Source: Oceanobacillus profundus
Lineage (GTDB): Bacteria > Bacillota > Bacilli > Bacillales > Amphibacillaceae
Direction of reading: 5' to 3'
NCBI RefSeq assembly: GCF_003515705.1
Contig: NZ_QWEH01000003.1
Location: 1 to 64,000 of the forward strand
Length of the DNA stretch: 64,000 bases
Part shown: positions 34,477-42,446 of the stretch, piece after piece
Position numbering within the stretch: the stretch's first letter is position 1
Layout of the letters: each line of letters opens with the position of its first letter
The notes under the pieces: generated by a model
The model's input: only the letters and a program-made list of their open reading frames with translations
Told to the model about the DNA's origin: nothing
The model's database searches: none
Made by a program: the position numbers and the translations under genes

Positions 34477-34935
34477 TCAAAATGGGAGATCATCATCTGA
34501 TATATCAATTGGGTCTCCGCCTTCAAATGAATTATTTTGACTTGGTTGCACATTTGGTTGACTACCGCTATTACTTTGACCGTAACTTCCATGGTTATCA
34601 GAGCCTTGATTACCCTTAGACTCTAAAAACTGAATACTATCGGCAACAACTTCGGTAACATAGACCGTTTTACCGTCTTGTCCTTCATATATCCGCGTTT
34701 GTACTCTTCCATCGACGCCGATTTGACTACCTTTTTTCATGTAGTTTGCTAGATTTTCAGCTGGTTTTCTCCAAACAACCCCATTGATAAAGTCAGCCTG
34801 TTGTTGCTCACCCTCTTTTTTGAATGGGCGATTTACCGCTATGTTGAAATTAGCTACTGCGACGCCGTTTGGTGTGTATCGTAAATCTGGATCTCTTGTT
34901 AACCTACCAACTAAAATCACTCTGTTTATGCTCAA
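34477..34935 (-). CDS. ssb: Single-stranded DNA-binding protein
   Basis: A 152-residue OB-fold protein. It starts at TTG (34935), seven bases after AAGGAGG, giving the typical [12 protein letters not shown] start. The OB domain covers residues 1-105; a Gln/Ser/Asn-rich linker leads to the acidic tip D-I-S-D-D-D-L-P-F, the docking site for replication and repair proteins. It is the phage paralogue, encoded after the initiator gene. Confidence 0.95.
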   Translation of the reverse strand: MSINRVILVGRLTRDPDLRYTPNGVAVANFNIAVNRPFKKEGEQQQADFINGVVWRKPAENLANYMKKGSQIGVDGRVQTRIYEGQDGKTVYVTEVVADSIQFLESKGNQGSDNHGSYGQSNSGSQPNVQPSQNNSFEGGDPIDISDDDLPF

Positions 34936-34948
34936 TTTAATTCCTCCT

Positions 34949-35896
34949 TCATTTAGCAAATTGCTTTAATCGTTCTGCTAGCCTTCTCTGTTGTTCGGCT
35001 ATATCATTATTTTCTTCTGAAGTTTGTTCAGCACTTGCAGCTTGTTTGTGTTTTTTATTTTTAAACCAGTCTGGAACAACTTCTGCTTGTTGTTGTCTAG
35101 GATAAAAAGGTTTTCCAGACGTCTGTTTATTTTTGAACTCAACCTCTTCTGCATTTGCCTGCTCGATGGTTTTAACCCCTTTTTCATGCCATGATTTCAA
35201 AATACTTTTCGCATATCCCCAGCTAGGTTTATTTCTATAAAGCGATCTTTTTAATGCTTCAGTGACCATTTCATCACCCATGTCATTTATCCAATCAAGC
35301 ATTTCTTCTGTGATACCAGGTCTAATCATTCCAATATTGTTTTGATAATAAACAATTGCATCGTCAGTAGTTGGAGAAGGTGGAGTTATTTCCTCTACTT
35401 TCTCTTTACTTTCCTTTACTTTACTTTCCTTTACTTTACTTTGTGTACTAATGTCATCATCTATCGAGTTAATGTCTACAATAACTAAGTTTCTGTACGC
35501 TTTAATGTCCTTTTCGTCCAATAACAGGTATTCAGTGTCGATGTTGACACGTTTTCTTCTGGAGGATGCTTCTAAATATCGCTTTTGAATCCCAGTAGAA
35601 CTAAGGATTTTATGGTTGTCATATAGTTGTTTTGAAAAAATACCCCACTTTAAGCAATCATTAATGACCTCATTAACTTTATTAATGTCTACATTAACTC
35701 TACGTGAGAATAATAACTGTTCTTTTTCTTCCCATTGATAGTAATAACTGTTGTCATAGATTTTCATTAACATTTTTATAATTACACCGAAACCTTCGAG
35801 TCCATGTGTTGCTTCAATTAATGCGATTTTGTCATCTTGATCTATGTCAACATCTAATGGGAAGTAGTCTAAGCCTTCTTTTATTGGTCTGGCCAC
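34949..35896 (-). CDS. DnaD-like replication initiator (phage replisome organiser)
   Basis: A 315-residue protein. Residues 1-120 match the phage replisome organiser N-domain (DUF4373): [18 protein letters not shown] and R-R-V-N-V-D. A linker with S-K-V-K-E repeats encoded by iterons (35399-35442) leads to a DnaD/DnaB_2-like domain at about 185-245 ([11 protein letters not shown]). It opens the phage origin and recruits the host helicase. No separate helicase loader gene follows, so host DnaC/DnaI-type functions are probably used. Confidence 0.88.
   Translation of the reverse strand: MARPIKEGLDYFPLDVDIDQDDKIALIEATHGLEGFGVIIKMLMKIYDNSYYYQWEEKEQLLFSRRVNVDINKVNEVINDCLKWGIFSKQLYDNHKILSSTGIQKRYLEASSRRKRVNIDTEYLLLDEKDIKAYRNLVIVDINSIDDDISTQSKVKESKVKESKEKVEEITPPSPTTDDAIVYYQNNIGMIRPGITEEMLDWINDMGDEMVTEALKRSLYRNKPSWGYAKSILKSWHEKGVKTIEQANAEEVEFKNKQTSGKPFYPRQQQAEVVPDWFKNKKHKQAASAEQTSEENNDIAEQQRRLAERLKQFAK
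35399..35442 (-). repeat. 15-bp iterons inside the initiator gene, candidate phage origin
   Basis: On the minus strand AAAGTAAAGTAAAGG occurs twice in tandem, followed by a related third unit AAAGTAAAGAGAAAG. Iterons within the initiator gene are the usual replication origins of lambda-like and Gram-positive temperate phages. Origin activity is inference. Confidence 0.6.
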
Positions 35897-35930
35897 TCAC
35901 CTCACCTCCAACCCGTTTTATTTTGTTAAT

Positions 35931-36632
35931 TCATGCGATGTAAACTACTTTTCCTGTCAGCTCTTGTATTTCTCTTTTAAAAAATGCTTCATTGCTATTT
36001 GCATCTGACAAGTGTAGTAAGTGTATCTCTTGAACTTTTGATAGATCATTGGCCAACAAAAACTCCTTAACGTTTTCTAAGCTAAAATGAGACTTAATAA
36101 GACGATTTTTCATACCTATATGGGTGTGTCCGTTCTCGATGTTATTATTCAAAATATCCATGCTATAATTGCACTCAATTAAAAGATGTGTTAGCCCCTT
36201 GAACTTGTATCGAATGTAATAAGTATCAGTAGCAAACAAAAGCTTCTCACCAACCTTATTTACTAGCAGGAATCCGTATGGTTCCGATACATCGTGCTGA
36301 ACATCAAATGGAAGTACTGTCCATGTTCCAATTTCAAATTGCTGCTTAGATTTAACCTTTTTGATTCTATGATTACTAACCCCGACCGCTTCTGCGGTTC
36401 CTGGTGACATGTAACAGTCAATTCCTGACCTTGTGACGTCTTTTAAACCGGCGCAGTGATCTTTATGCTCATGTGTGACCAAACACCCTGCTAAGTTACT
36501 AGTTTCAAAATTCAGCGCTCTTCTGATTGATTTGAATGGTATTCCACACTCCAGAAGCAAGGGAGTGCTACCATCTGTAATATGGTAGCAATTTCCCTTT
36601 GATCCGGATGCTAGTGTCTTTATTTCAATCAT
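35931..36632 (-). CDS. MBL-fold metallo-hydrolase of the recombination module
   Basis: A 233-residue metallo-beta-lactamase-fold protein resembling the YycJ/WalJ group. The metal site is evident in T-H-E-H-K-D-H near residues 54-60, a His at H-D-V-S in the middle, and A-T-D-T near residue 135; the closing His lies near the C-terminus. Such proteins cut nucleic acid or phosphodiesters. It begins exactly where recT ends (1-base overlap). It may supply or regulate DNA ends for RecT, but no activity is shown. Confidence 0.88.
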   Translation of the reverse strand: MIEIKTLASGSKGNCYHITDGSTPLLLECGIPFKSIRRALNFETSNLAGCLVTHEHKDHCAGLKDVTRSGIDCYMSPGTAEAVGVSNHRIKKVKSKQQFEIGTWTVLPFDVQHDVSEPYGFLLVNKVGEKLLFATDTYYIRYKFKGLTHLLIECNYSMDILNNNIENGHTHIGMKNRLIKSHFSLENVKEFLLANDLSKVQEIHLLHLSDANSNEAFFKREIQELTGKVVYIA

Positions 36633-37525
36633 CAGAATGCAGGACCTTGATCTTGGTGATTTTGCTTCGGTTCAGGCACTGATTCTGTAGTATCTTGACG
36701 ATCATCACTCTGGTCAACTTCCGTAAACTCTACATCTTCAACGTCTATTTCTTCGCTATTTGCATTTTCTGCAATTTGTTTTTGAGCTGACTTTTCTGGA
36801 GTAATATCTACTCGGTCATTGTCATATTCATTTTCAGTTGAATTATTGATTGCTTGGACAAGTAAATCACTGTCATCACTGGTATTGATAAAAGCTTTTG
36901 CTGCTCTATTGATAACTGTACGTTTGGCCATCTCTTGCGGGAATTTTTGGTGTACCGATTGCTTTGTTTTAGATTGTGCCCAAGCTGTATCGATTTCTTT
37001 TCTAGTCATAGGCGTCAACAATTCCTCATCATCACTTGTTTTAACTACAGCATAGGCTCCTAAAATATCGTTATCTCTATTCAAGAAGTTTGTTTCATGC
37101 TTCAACAATTTCTCGCGCCCGCCAACGATTTCATAATCAAAAACATCTCCTTCAAAAATTACGTTTGCCCAAATGTCTTTTACGTTTGTTAATCGTTTAA
37201 GAACTGATTGCGTACCAAAATAAGAACGATTAAGTTGCAGTTGATCACCGTAAACGATGAAATAACATTGAGTTTTAGCTGGGCTTAAACCTTGTACAAC
37301 CATGTCTAACAATGAATTCGCTACTGATTCCCTGGTACAAACCTCTAATGCCGGTCGGCCGCTCTTATCTTTCACTTCTCTTAGTTTAAAAAAGGCACTT
37401 TTTAACGCGTTGCTAGCATTATAGTTGGATGGGAGTTGCAACCCATCATCCTGCAACCTAGTTAAGCTTTTATTTACATCGTCTGTAATATCTTTTTGAA
37501 TAATTGCTACTTGATTATTGCTCAT
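36632..37525 (-). CDS. recT: RecT-family single-strand annealing protein
   Basis: A 297-residue recombinase that coats single strands and anneals complementary DNA. The core (about 40-215) contains the typical V-V-Q-G-L-S-P-A-K-T-Q-C-Y-F-I-V-Y-G segment, R-S-Y-F-G-T, and M-A-K-R-T-V-I-N-R-A-A-K. The C-terminal 60 residues are acidic and variable. No RecE or YqaJ nuclease lies beside it; the neighbours are an MBL hydrolase and an SbcC-like ATPase. Confidence 0.93.
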   Translation of the reverse strand: MSNNQVAIIQKDITDDVNKSLTRLQDDGLQLPSNYNASNALKSAFFKLREVKDKSGRPALEVCTRESVANSLLDMVVQGLSPAKTQCYFIVYGDQLQLNRSYFGTQSVLKRLTNVKDIWANVIFEGDVFDYEIVGGREKLLKHETNFLNRDNDILGAYAVVKTSDDEELLTPMTRKEIDTAWAQSKTKQSVHQKFPQEMAKRTVINRAAKAFINTSDDSDLLVQAINNSTENEYDNDRVDITPEKSAQKQIAENANSEEIDVEDVEFTEVDQSDDRQDTTESVPEPKQNHQDQGPAF

Positions 37526-37803
37526 TCTCTTTCTCCTCCCGCTTTTCTAATTGCATGCTCTGCCCTTTCCCATACGTCGATACTATGGACTTCATCGTTA
37601 CAATACTTAAGAACTTCCTGTAGCGCTTCGAGTAATTCCGGTGCAGCGCTTATTAAATGTCTATCGGAATCGCTTGATATGCTTTCAGCGACTACTCGGC
37701 CGCCATAGTACGCAACATGTTTATCATCAGTGTTTTCAATGCGATCTGTTATTACTGAGTCTGAGTTCCTACCTAACTGCCATTTACCAGGAGTTCTACC
37801 CAT
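37522..37803 (-). CDS. Small phage protein with L-I-S-A-A-P-E-L-L-E-A-L motif
   Basis: A 93-residue protein of a widespread phage type: an N-terminal beta region containing P-G-K-W, then H-L-I-S-A-A-P-E-L-L-E-A-L-Q at about 50-63 and a helical tail. Found in many phages and often near recombination genes; its role is unknown. It overlaps recT by 4 bases and touches the ATPase gene stop. Confidence 0.75.
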   Translation of the reverse strand: MGRTPGKWQLGRNSDSVITDRIENTDDKHVAYYGGRVVAESISSDSDRHLISAAPELLEALQEVLKYCNDEVHSIDVWERAEHAIRKAGGERE

Positions 37804-39767
37804 TAAGCTGCCTCCCGCTCTTCTTTAACTTCAATTCTCAATTCCTTATCTTCTTCGGAAACAATCAAGCTAATAACCTGCGCATCAATATCAATCAATT
37901 TTGTAACACTCTCTGCGTTATCAACGAATATTGGAGCTTGTACACCGTAATGCTCTGATAGAGTATTGATAATATCCAAGCCAACATTTATCCTTGCAGC
38001 ATTGTTCAAACCGCTTGAATAAGGAACTCCTTCATACGTTGTTTCACACGTTTCCTCTAATCCACCGTTAATATGTTCCTTAAACAGATTGAACCTAGCG
38101 TATTTAAATTTGCTGTTTATTTTCTCGGTAAGTAGATTTACCTTTGTTTTTACGAATTCTTCAGCAAGGAATAATTCATGCTCGAGTCGCTCAAATTCTG
38201 CAGCTAAATTCTGTTGTTGCTCCTCAAGCTCTGCAATTCTAGACTTAACTCTTCCTGACTCATTTAGAGAGCTTAAATCTGATGTTAGAGCGTTCTGCTT
38301 TTCTTTTAATGTTTGAATCTCAATCTGAACTTCTTGAACAGAGGCTTCAACTGACGTTTTCAAAGTTTCAATTTCTTGTTCAGAAACTTGTCTATCGTTC
38401 ATAAGCTTTTGATATAAAGGATTTTCAGAGATAGGTTTAATATTGCTTTCTGATTCTTTAATTTTGGTTTCGAGCTTGATAATCTCAGATTGTTTATTAG
38501 ATACTTGCTGATTAAGTTTGTTTATCTCGGTATCAGCACGTTCATTTTCTTCAATAAGAATTTGCAATTTTTCTTTTAGTTCAACGCCCTTTTTATTTAT
38601 AGTTTCAAGCAATTGCGCCTTATTGCGATTGAAGTTAGCTAACGCTTCTTCCTTTTGTTCCTCTGGAAGGTCTTGACCGCAGGTCGGGCAGCTACAACTA
38701 TTTTCATGATCGAACTCCTGAGTATTTCTTTCAATCCACTGATTACGCAGTTCTCCCATGCGCTCTTCTAAATCTTTGATATTACTTGAATTAATGCTCT
38801 TACGTTGTTCAAACGAGGAAACTCTTGACTGTAGAATGCCTACATTAGATTGCTCCTCTTGAAGTTTAGCTTTTAAGCTGTACAACTCTTGTTGACCCTG
38901 TTGAGCATGTTCTTTTTTGACGTTAGCTAGTTCCATGTCAATCTCACTGATTTTCATTTTGAGATTGTTAACCTCACTACCACTACGTAGGTTATTTATA
39001 TTTGATAGTTTCGAGTCTATTTCATCTGCCAGATTATCAAGTTCAGAAAGGATATTTTCTTTACTTAATCCTCCGGTATCTGGCATTCCTCGGTATAATT
39101 CGTCAATTCTTATTGGAATGCGATCCAGCTCTTGATTTATTTCTTTACGTTTAGCAGTAATTACTTTTTTATGGTCCTCGATGCTTCTACCGCTCAAAAC
39201 ATCGATTAGTTTGGATAAGTCTGAATTAGTTCTAATGACATCTTCGTCGGTAATATCTCCCGCAATTTCAAGAAGCAAATCACGACGGTCTTTCCAGTGG
39301 ACATTTTCGTTGAAAAATCCTGGACTGGTTAGGAGTTTAAATACATCCTCTTCTACGATGGATTTTATAATTTCTTCATATTCTTTTTTCTTACTTGGGA
39401 CGTCGTCTACGTAATAATCTGTAGTATGGCCAGTAAAATTAGCTGTAATGGATCCACGTTTTTTAGTCCATTTCTCTGTGAACACTTTTTTTAATGAAAG
39501 CTTTCTGTCATCTATTAGGAAAACAGCTTCCACTTCGTGATTAAGTTTGTGAATGACTTTCCCATCGCGCAAGGTCTTAATTCCAAATTCCTTTTGATTC
39601 TGACTGTCTTTATCGAACAGCAACCATATGAATCCATCCTTTGCAGTCGTTTTACCGGTTCCGTTTTCTCCAAAAATACCTGCATTCATTCCGTTAAACG
39701 TAAATTCTTGATGCTTAATCCCTTTAAAATTGGTGAGCTCCAGCTTAAGCAATATTATTTTCTTCAT
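37803..39767 (-). CDS. SbcC/Rad50-like ATPase
   Basis: A 654-residue SMC-type protein. The ATP-binding loop G-E-N-G-T-G-K-T-T is at 33-41; long coiled coils cover about 200-340 and 370-540; between them C-S-C-P-T-C-G (358-364) forms a zinc-hook-like apex. The C-terminal lobe has an S-G-L-N-N-A-A-R-I signature segment and an unusual Walker B, P-I-F-V-D-N-A-E. It lacks an SbcD-type nuclease gene beside it, so the partner may be the MBL hydrolase or host SbcD. The ATG at 39767 follows GGGGGAAG. Confidence 0.88.
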   Translation of the reverse strand: MKKIILLKLELTNFKGIKHQEFTFNGMNAGIFGENGTGKTTAKDGFIWLLFDKDSQNQKEFGIKTLRDGKVIHKLNHEVEAVFLIDDRKLSLKKVFTEKWTKKRGSITANFTGHTTDYYVDDVPSKKKEYEEIIKSIVEEDVFKLLTSPGFFNENVHWKDRRDLLLEIAGDITDEDVIRTNSDLSKLIDVLSGRSIEDHKKVITAKRKEINQELDRIPIRIDELYRGMPDTGGLSKENILSELDNLADEIDSKLSNINNLRSGSEVNNLKMKISEIDMELANVKKEHAQQGQQELYSLKAKLQEEQSNVGILQSRVSSFEQRKSINSSNIKDLEERMGELRNQWIERNTQEFDHENSCSCPTCGQDLPEEQKEEALANFNRNKAQLLETINKKGVELKEKLQILIEENERADTEINKLNQQVSNKQSEIIKLETKIKESESNIKPISENPLYQKLMNDRQVSEQEIETLKTSVEASVQEVQIEIQTLKEKQNALTSDLSSLNESGRVKSRIAELEEQQQNLAAEFERLEHELFLAEEFVKTKVNLLTEKINSKFKYARFNLFKEHINGGLEETCETTYEGVPYSSGLNNAARINVGLDIINTLSEHYGVQAPIFVDNAESVTKLIDIDAQVISLIVSEEDKELRIEVKEEREAA

Positions 39768-39936
39768 CGAAATTCTTCCCCCATTCACTTTCGTAGTATG
39801 AAACTAAAGATTTCAAATCCTCAATTGTTCCCATTTCAGCAATAGACCTAGCAACTGCAGTAAAAATTAACTGCCTGTTTTCTGGTTTAGAGTCCTTTTT
39901 TCGGGCATCCATGTAATACTGGACAAAATTATTCAC
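39745..39936 (-). CDS. 63-residue phage protein
   Basis: A short helical protein starting at GTG (39936), eight bases after AAGGAG. It overlaps the ATPase start by 23 bases and is the first gene of the recombination operon. No family is recognised. A promoter for a plus-strand RNA overlaps its leader. Confidence 0.6.
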   Translation of the reverse strand: MNNFVQYYMDARKKDSKPENRQLIFTAVARSIAEMGTIEDLKSLVSYYESEWGKNFDEENNIA

Positions 39937-39948
39937 ATTAACCTCTCC

Positions 39949-39977
39949 TTGTCCCTATTTCTAATCCGATGTATAAT
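39949..39977 (+). promoter_or_regulatory. Near-consensus promoter for a plus-strand RNA
   Basis: TTGTCC (39949-39954), exactly 17 bases, then TATAAT (39972-39977). It faces away from all neighbouring genes, into a gap with no plus-strand gene. Confidence 0.8.
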
Positions 39978-39983
39978 AGGGTT

Positions 39984-40043
39984 ATATTTGATTAATTTGG
40001 TGATTTTCAAAACGTCCGGTGCAACGGGCGTTTTTATTTTATT
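39984..40043 (+). ncRNA. Candidate small RNA (about 57 nt) opposite the recombination operon leader
   Basis: Beginning about 7 bases after the TATAAT, the RNA would end at a terminator whose arms AAAACGTCCG (40009-40018) and CGGGCGTTTT (40025-40034) pair over 10 positions with one wobble, followed by TTTTTATTTTATT. There is no convincing reading frame. It is fully antisense to the leader of the operon starting at 39936 and may silence it in the lysogen. Confidence 0.65.
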
Positions 40044-40180
40044 CTCCTTTCAATTTATTAGGGTTAATCTCCCCTTTAGCAGACAGAAACACCTAGGAGG
40101 TTATCAGGGGGGATGAATCGATATTTCTATCCGCTAAAGGAAGGACTAAGCCTTCCAAATCTATTTAGTTTGTGGTAAAA

Positions 40181-40229
40181 TATAATTAATCTATTTAATC
40201 CTGCTCACTTGACACAGTGGGCTTTTTTT
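40181..40229 (+). ncRNA. Second, weaker candidate small RNA
   Basis: TATAAT at 40181-40186 lacks a good -35 box, but 17 bases downstream a GCTCAC / GTGGGC hairpin (40203-40222, one wobble pair) is followed by seven T on the plus strand. The transcript would be antisense to the 3' end of the gene at 40195. Confidence 0.4.
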
Positions 40230-40446
40230 CTGTCCAAAATACGACTTCTTCTAGGTCTGCATGGATTGGGTAGTCTGAATATCTATTCGTTTCAGCATCA
40301 CTCGTAAGCACAGAATGCATATTTAGAATTACGTAAAACTTATTGTTTTCATCACGGAAAGCAACAGACGATAATTCTCCGTTTCCATGCCAATCAACTT
40401 GTGTTAAAAGATAATCATTGCCCCATAATCTGATATAAGCTCTCAT
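40195..40446 (-). CDS. 83-residue phage protein
   Basis: A small acidic protein with no recognised family (start M-R-A-Y-I-R-L-W-G-N-D-Y). AGGAGGG, overlapping the stop of the gene before it, lies just upstream of the ATG. It belongs to the early minus-strand operon. Its 3' end overlaps a terminator-like hairpin of the opposite strand. Between it and the next gene, 40044-40194 holds a GGAAGG/CCTTCC hairpin (about 40144-40155) and no gene. Confidence 0.6.
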   Translation of the reverse strand: MRAYIRLWGNDYLLTQVDWHGNGELSSVAFRDENNKFYVILNMHSVLTSDAETNRYSDYPIHADLEEVVFWTEKKPTVSSEQD

Positions 40447-40456
40447 TTAAACCCTC

Positions 40457-40588
40457 CTAAACTAAAATCATAGTGATGATAAATATTAAAATTGGGCTCC
40501 CCATAATTCCGTAAAACAGTAATTCCTGTGATAGTGTTACATCGCTAGCATCGTCAGCGATAAAGTATTCAATGATTCGATTTCTCAT
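40457..40588 (-). CDS. 43-residue membrane peptide
   Basis: Its ATG overlaps the stop of the gene before it (ATGA) and its stop overlaps the ribosome binding site of the next gene. The second half (about residues 25-43) is a single transmembrane helix ending I-I-T-M-I-L-V; the N-terminal half is acidic. Overlaps on both sides support it strongly despite its size. Function is unknown. Confidence 0.65.
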   Translation of the reverse strand: MRNRIIEYFIADDASDVTLSQELLFYGIMGSPILIFIITMILV

Positions 40589-40830
40589 GGATAAAACCTC
40601 CGAATCTCTTCTTGTTCAATCAGGTACAACAAATTTCTCGCTTGGTCATATAGTTTCTTTTGTTTTTGCATTTCGGCTAATCGACGAGCTGATTTAGCTG
40701 CTGATTCTAAGTAGTTTGCAATCTGATAATAATCTTTTTGATAACCGTGATAAGTTGCCATAAACATACTGTTAGAAAAATCCTTAGATTCTTTTTCGGC
40801 TTTTGGTAGATCTTCATCTAAAAAATCCAT
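40585..40830 (-). CDS. 81-residue helical phage protein
   Basis: The ATG at 40830 is chosen because AGGAGGG lies 5 bases upstream; the longer frame from 40950 runs through the regulator gene in another frame. The product is charged and helical, without a recognised family. Confidence 0.65.
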   Translation of the reverse strand: MDFLDEDLPKAEKESKDFSNSMFMATYHGYQKDYYQIANYLESAAKSARRLAEMQKQKKLYDQARNLLYLIEQEEIRRFYP

Positions 40831-41096
40831 GTAAACCCTCCTAGTATTGTGCCTGTGATTATTGATGCGTATGGTTGTAGTTGATCGACCACTTGTGCAG
40901 ATGCATATAGAGACATAAGCACGTCTGGGTTGTTTGTGATTTTGCACCACTTTATTAAAATTTCCGCTTTAAGTTCATATAGATCTGTTTCCAACCTAGA
41001 TACATTGCTGATTGACATATAGAGCGCATTAGCCATGCTTTCTTGGCTCATACCAGCTCCTTTCCGCATTTTTCGTAAGATCGCACCAAATTGCAT
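40818..41096 (-). CDS. XRE-family regulator with hydrophobic C-terminus
   Basis: A 92-residue protein: helix-turn-helix at about 4-58 (L-R-K-M-R-K-G-A-G-M-S-Q-E-S-M-A-N-A-L) and a hydrophobic C-terminal segment at about 74-92 that could anchor it to the membrane. Two palindromes overlap its promoter region (41116-41150), so it probably controls itself and the genes after it. Confidence 0.8.
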   Translation of the reverse strand: MQFGAILRKMRKGAGMSQESMANALYMSISNVSRLETDLYELKAEILIKWCKITNNPDVLMSLYASAQVVDQLQPYASIITGTILGGFTWIF

Positions 41097-41115
41097 TCGC
41101 TACTCACCTCCCTCG

Positions 41116-41150
41116 AATTTGCTCTATAAGCAAATTTGCCACTATGGCAA
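41116..41150 (-). promoter_or_regulatory. Paired palindromes before the small XRE gene
   Basis: AATTTGCT-N5-AGCAAATT (41116-41136) and TTTGCCA-CTA-TGGCAAA (41134-41150) adjoin and share the TTTGC core. On the minus strand TTGCCA, 16 bases and TATAGA overlap both, a possible promoter. The rest of 41151-41216 contains a second possible TATAAG -10. Confidence 0.6.
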
Positions 41151-41216
41151 AGACCTGGGATGCTGACTGACTTATAATGTAATTACCGACTCCCTCAAGT
41201 TGGTTTTGCTAGATTG

Positions 41217-41519
41217 TTAGATTGCTTGATTAATTTCCTGCGATAGAAGCGATTGATATTGATTGTCTTTCGCCCACTGCTCTAAAAATGAGCGACATTC
41301 TTTCGCAGGAAAATACCATTTTCCACCTGTGTTAAATTTCGGGAAATTTGGATCGTTAAAGAATTTTTCTTGCATTGTGTTCCAAGACATATTGGTTTGT
41401 CGTTTTAGCTCTTTCGTATCCCAGTAGGTAGTTTCTAATTCAATCTTGTTCAGTCGTTTCCATACTTCTTCCAAATATATTTGTTTTAGTTCGTCTTGAT
41501 TGACTTGGATTTGGAACAT
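41217..41519 (-). CDS. DUF771 excisionase-like protein
   Basis: A 100-residue protein. The central part (W-D-T-K-E-L-K-R-Q-T-N-M-S-W-N-T-M-Q-E-K-F-F) is a winged-helix-like region and the end K-W-Y-F-P-A-K-E-C-R-S-F-L is characteristic of DUF771 phage proteins, found beside antirepressors. It may act as excisionase or DNA-binding accessory. It overlaps the antirepressor by one base (TAATG). Confidence 0.75.
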   Translation of the reverse strand: MFQIQVNQDELKQIYLEEVWKRLNKIELETTYWDTKELKRQTNMSWNTMQEKFFNDPNFPKFNTGGKWYFPAKECRSFLEQWAKDNQYQSLLSQEINQAI

Positions 41520-42286
41520 TAGATGACCTCCTGTATATTTAATAATTTGTTGACGAAGTAAATCTGACCTTTCCCAGTTATCTTTGGAGTGCGAGTTTTT
41601 CTCATTTCGCCGTCAGAGCCACTTCTTAACCCGTGCTTTGTAACCATGATTCCTAAATCAAGACTTCTTTGAGTTGGAGTGTTCCACATTTCACCTTTTT
41701 GCCTACAAAGATAACCATTGACTCGTAACCAACTGAAAAGTCTATTTGTTCCAATATCTATACCTTTTTGCTTTAATACAGTTGCTAAGTCTTTTATTAA
41801 TACAGTGTCTTTCGAAACACTTACTGCATCCGCATAAACAACTTTTGGTTTTTGTAATTCAATGGTTTGCTCTGCTTGGATACGCTTGGTTTGCTCTTCT
41901 TTTAAGTTTGTTGCTAGCTTGATAAGAGTATCTGGATTTAATAAAGCCTGTTCGATTGTTTCTGGTGTCATGTATGCTCCATGTTTTCTGATAGATGGAA
42001 TGACTTCATGTGTTATCCATCGTTTGAATTGTTTAGCTTCTGGTTTTCGACTTGATAAAACCAAACTGTATAAACCAAATTCGTTTATCGCCTGCATCTG
42101 TCTTTTTTGACTCCCGTCATTTAAAGTGACACTAGCTTTTTCATCGCTATCTAAACGAGTTAGAGCTTGTCTGCTGTTGTTAATTTCTAAAATGTCGCAA
42201 ACATCTTTAGCCACAAACCAAGGTTCATTGTTTTGCTCGATAATTCTTAGTTGCTGACCGTCAAACATTTTTGTTAATTGATTCAT
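41519..42286 (-). CDS. Phage antirepressor (Bro-N and KilAC domains)
   Basis: A 255-residue protein. Residues 1-105 are a BRO N-terminal domain (W-F-V-A-K-D-V-C-D-I-L and G-L-Y-S-L-V-L-S-S-R-K-P-E-A-K-Q-F-K-R-W). Residues about 150-245 are a KilAC/antirepressor C-terminal domain (L-F-S-W-L-R-V-N-G-Y-L). It likely inactivates the lysogenic repressor during induction. It is preceded by a 115-nt hairpin leader and the Cro-like gene. Confidence 0.92.
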   Translation of the reverse strand: MNQLTKMFDGQQLRIIEQNNEPWFVAKDVCDILEINNSRQALTRLDSDEKASVTLNDGSQKRQMQAINEFGLYSLVLSSRKPEAKQFKRWITHEVIPSIRKHGAYMTPETIEQALLNPDTLIKLATNLKEEQTKRIQAEQTIELQKPKVVYADAVSVSKDTVLIKDLATVLKQKGIDIGTNRLFSWLRVNGYLCRQKGEMWNTPTQRSLDLGIMVTKHGLRSGSDGEMRKTRTPKITGKGQIYFVNKLLNIQEVI

Positions 42287-42320
42287 TTACTTACCTCCTT
42301 AATTTGATCACCTTTGATTT

Positions 42321-42435
42321 TCACACCCAAGATTAAGCATCTAATATCATGGCGTTACCTATTAGTCCTGCTCCCTACCGCAATTGATAGATCGTCGCAT
42401 GCTCCGCTCGATTAGATATATAATCTTGGATGTGA
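42321..42435 (-). ncRNA. Long structured leader before the antirepressor
   Basis: Bases 42321-42345 and 42411-42435 pair over 15 plus 7 positions around a 3-by-3 internal loop, with one wobble. The 65-base apical region is GC-richer than its surroundings and may hold further stems. On the minus strand the element ends about 35 bases before the antirepressor start codon and lies after the Cro-like gene. No terminator T-run follows it. It may be a cis-acting leader or a processed antisense-type RNA controlling the antirepressor. Confidence 0.65.
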
Positions 42436-42446
42436 TAGTGATGTGG

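Noticed and set aside
42360-42410. tRNA-like phrase GGTAGGGAGCAGGACTAATA in the antirepressor leader
   Set aside because: No acceptor, anticodon or T arm could be formed around it, so it is not a tRNA.
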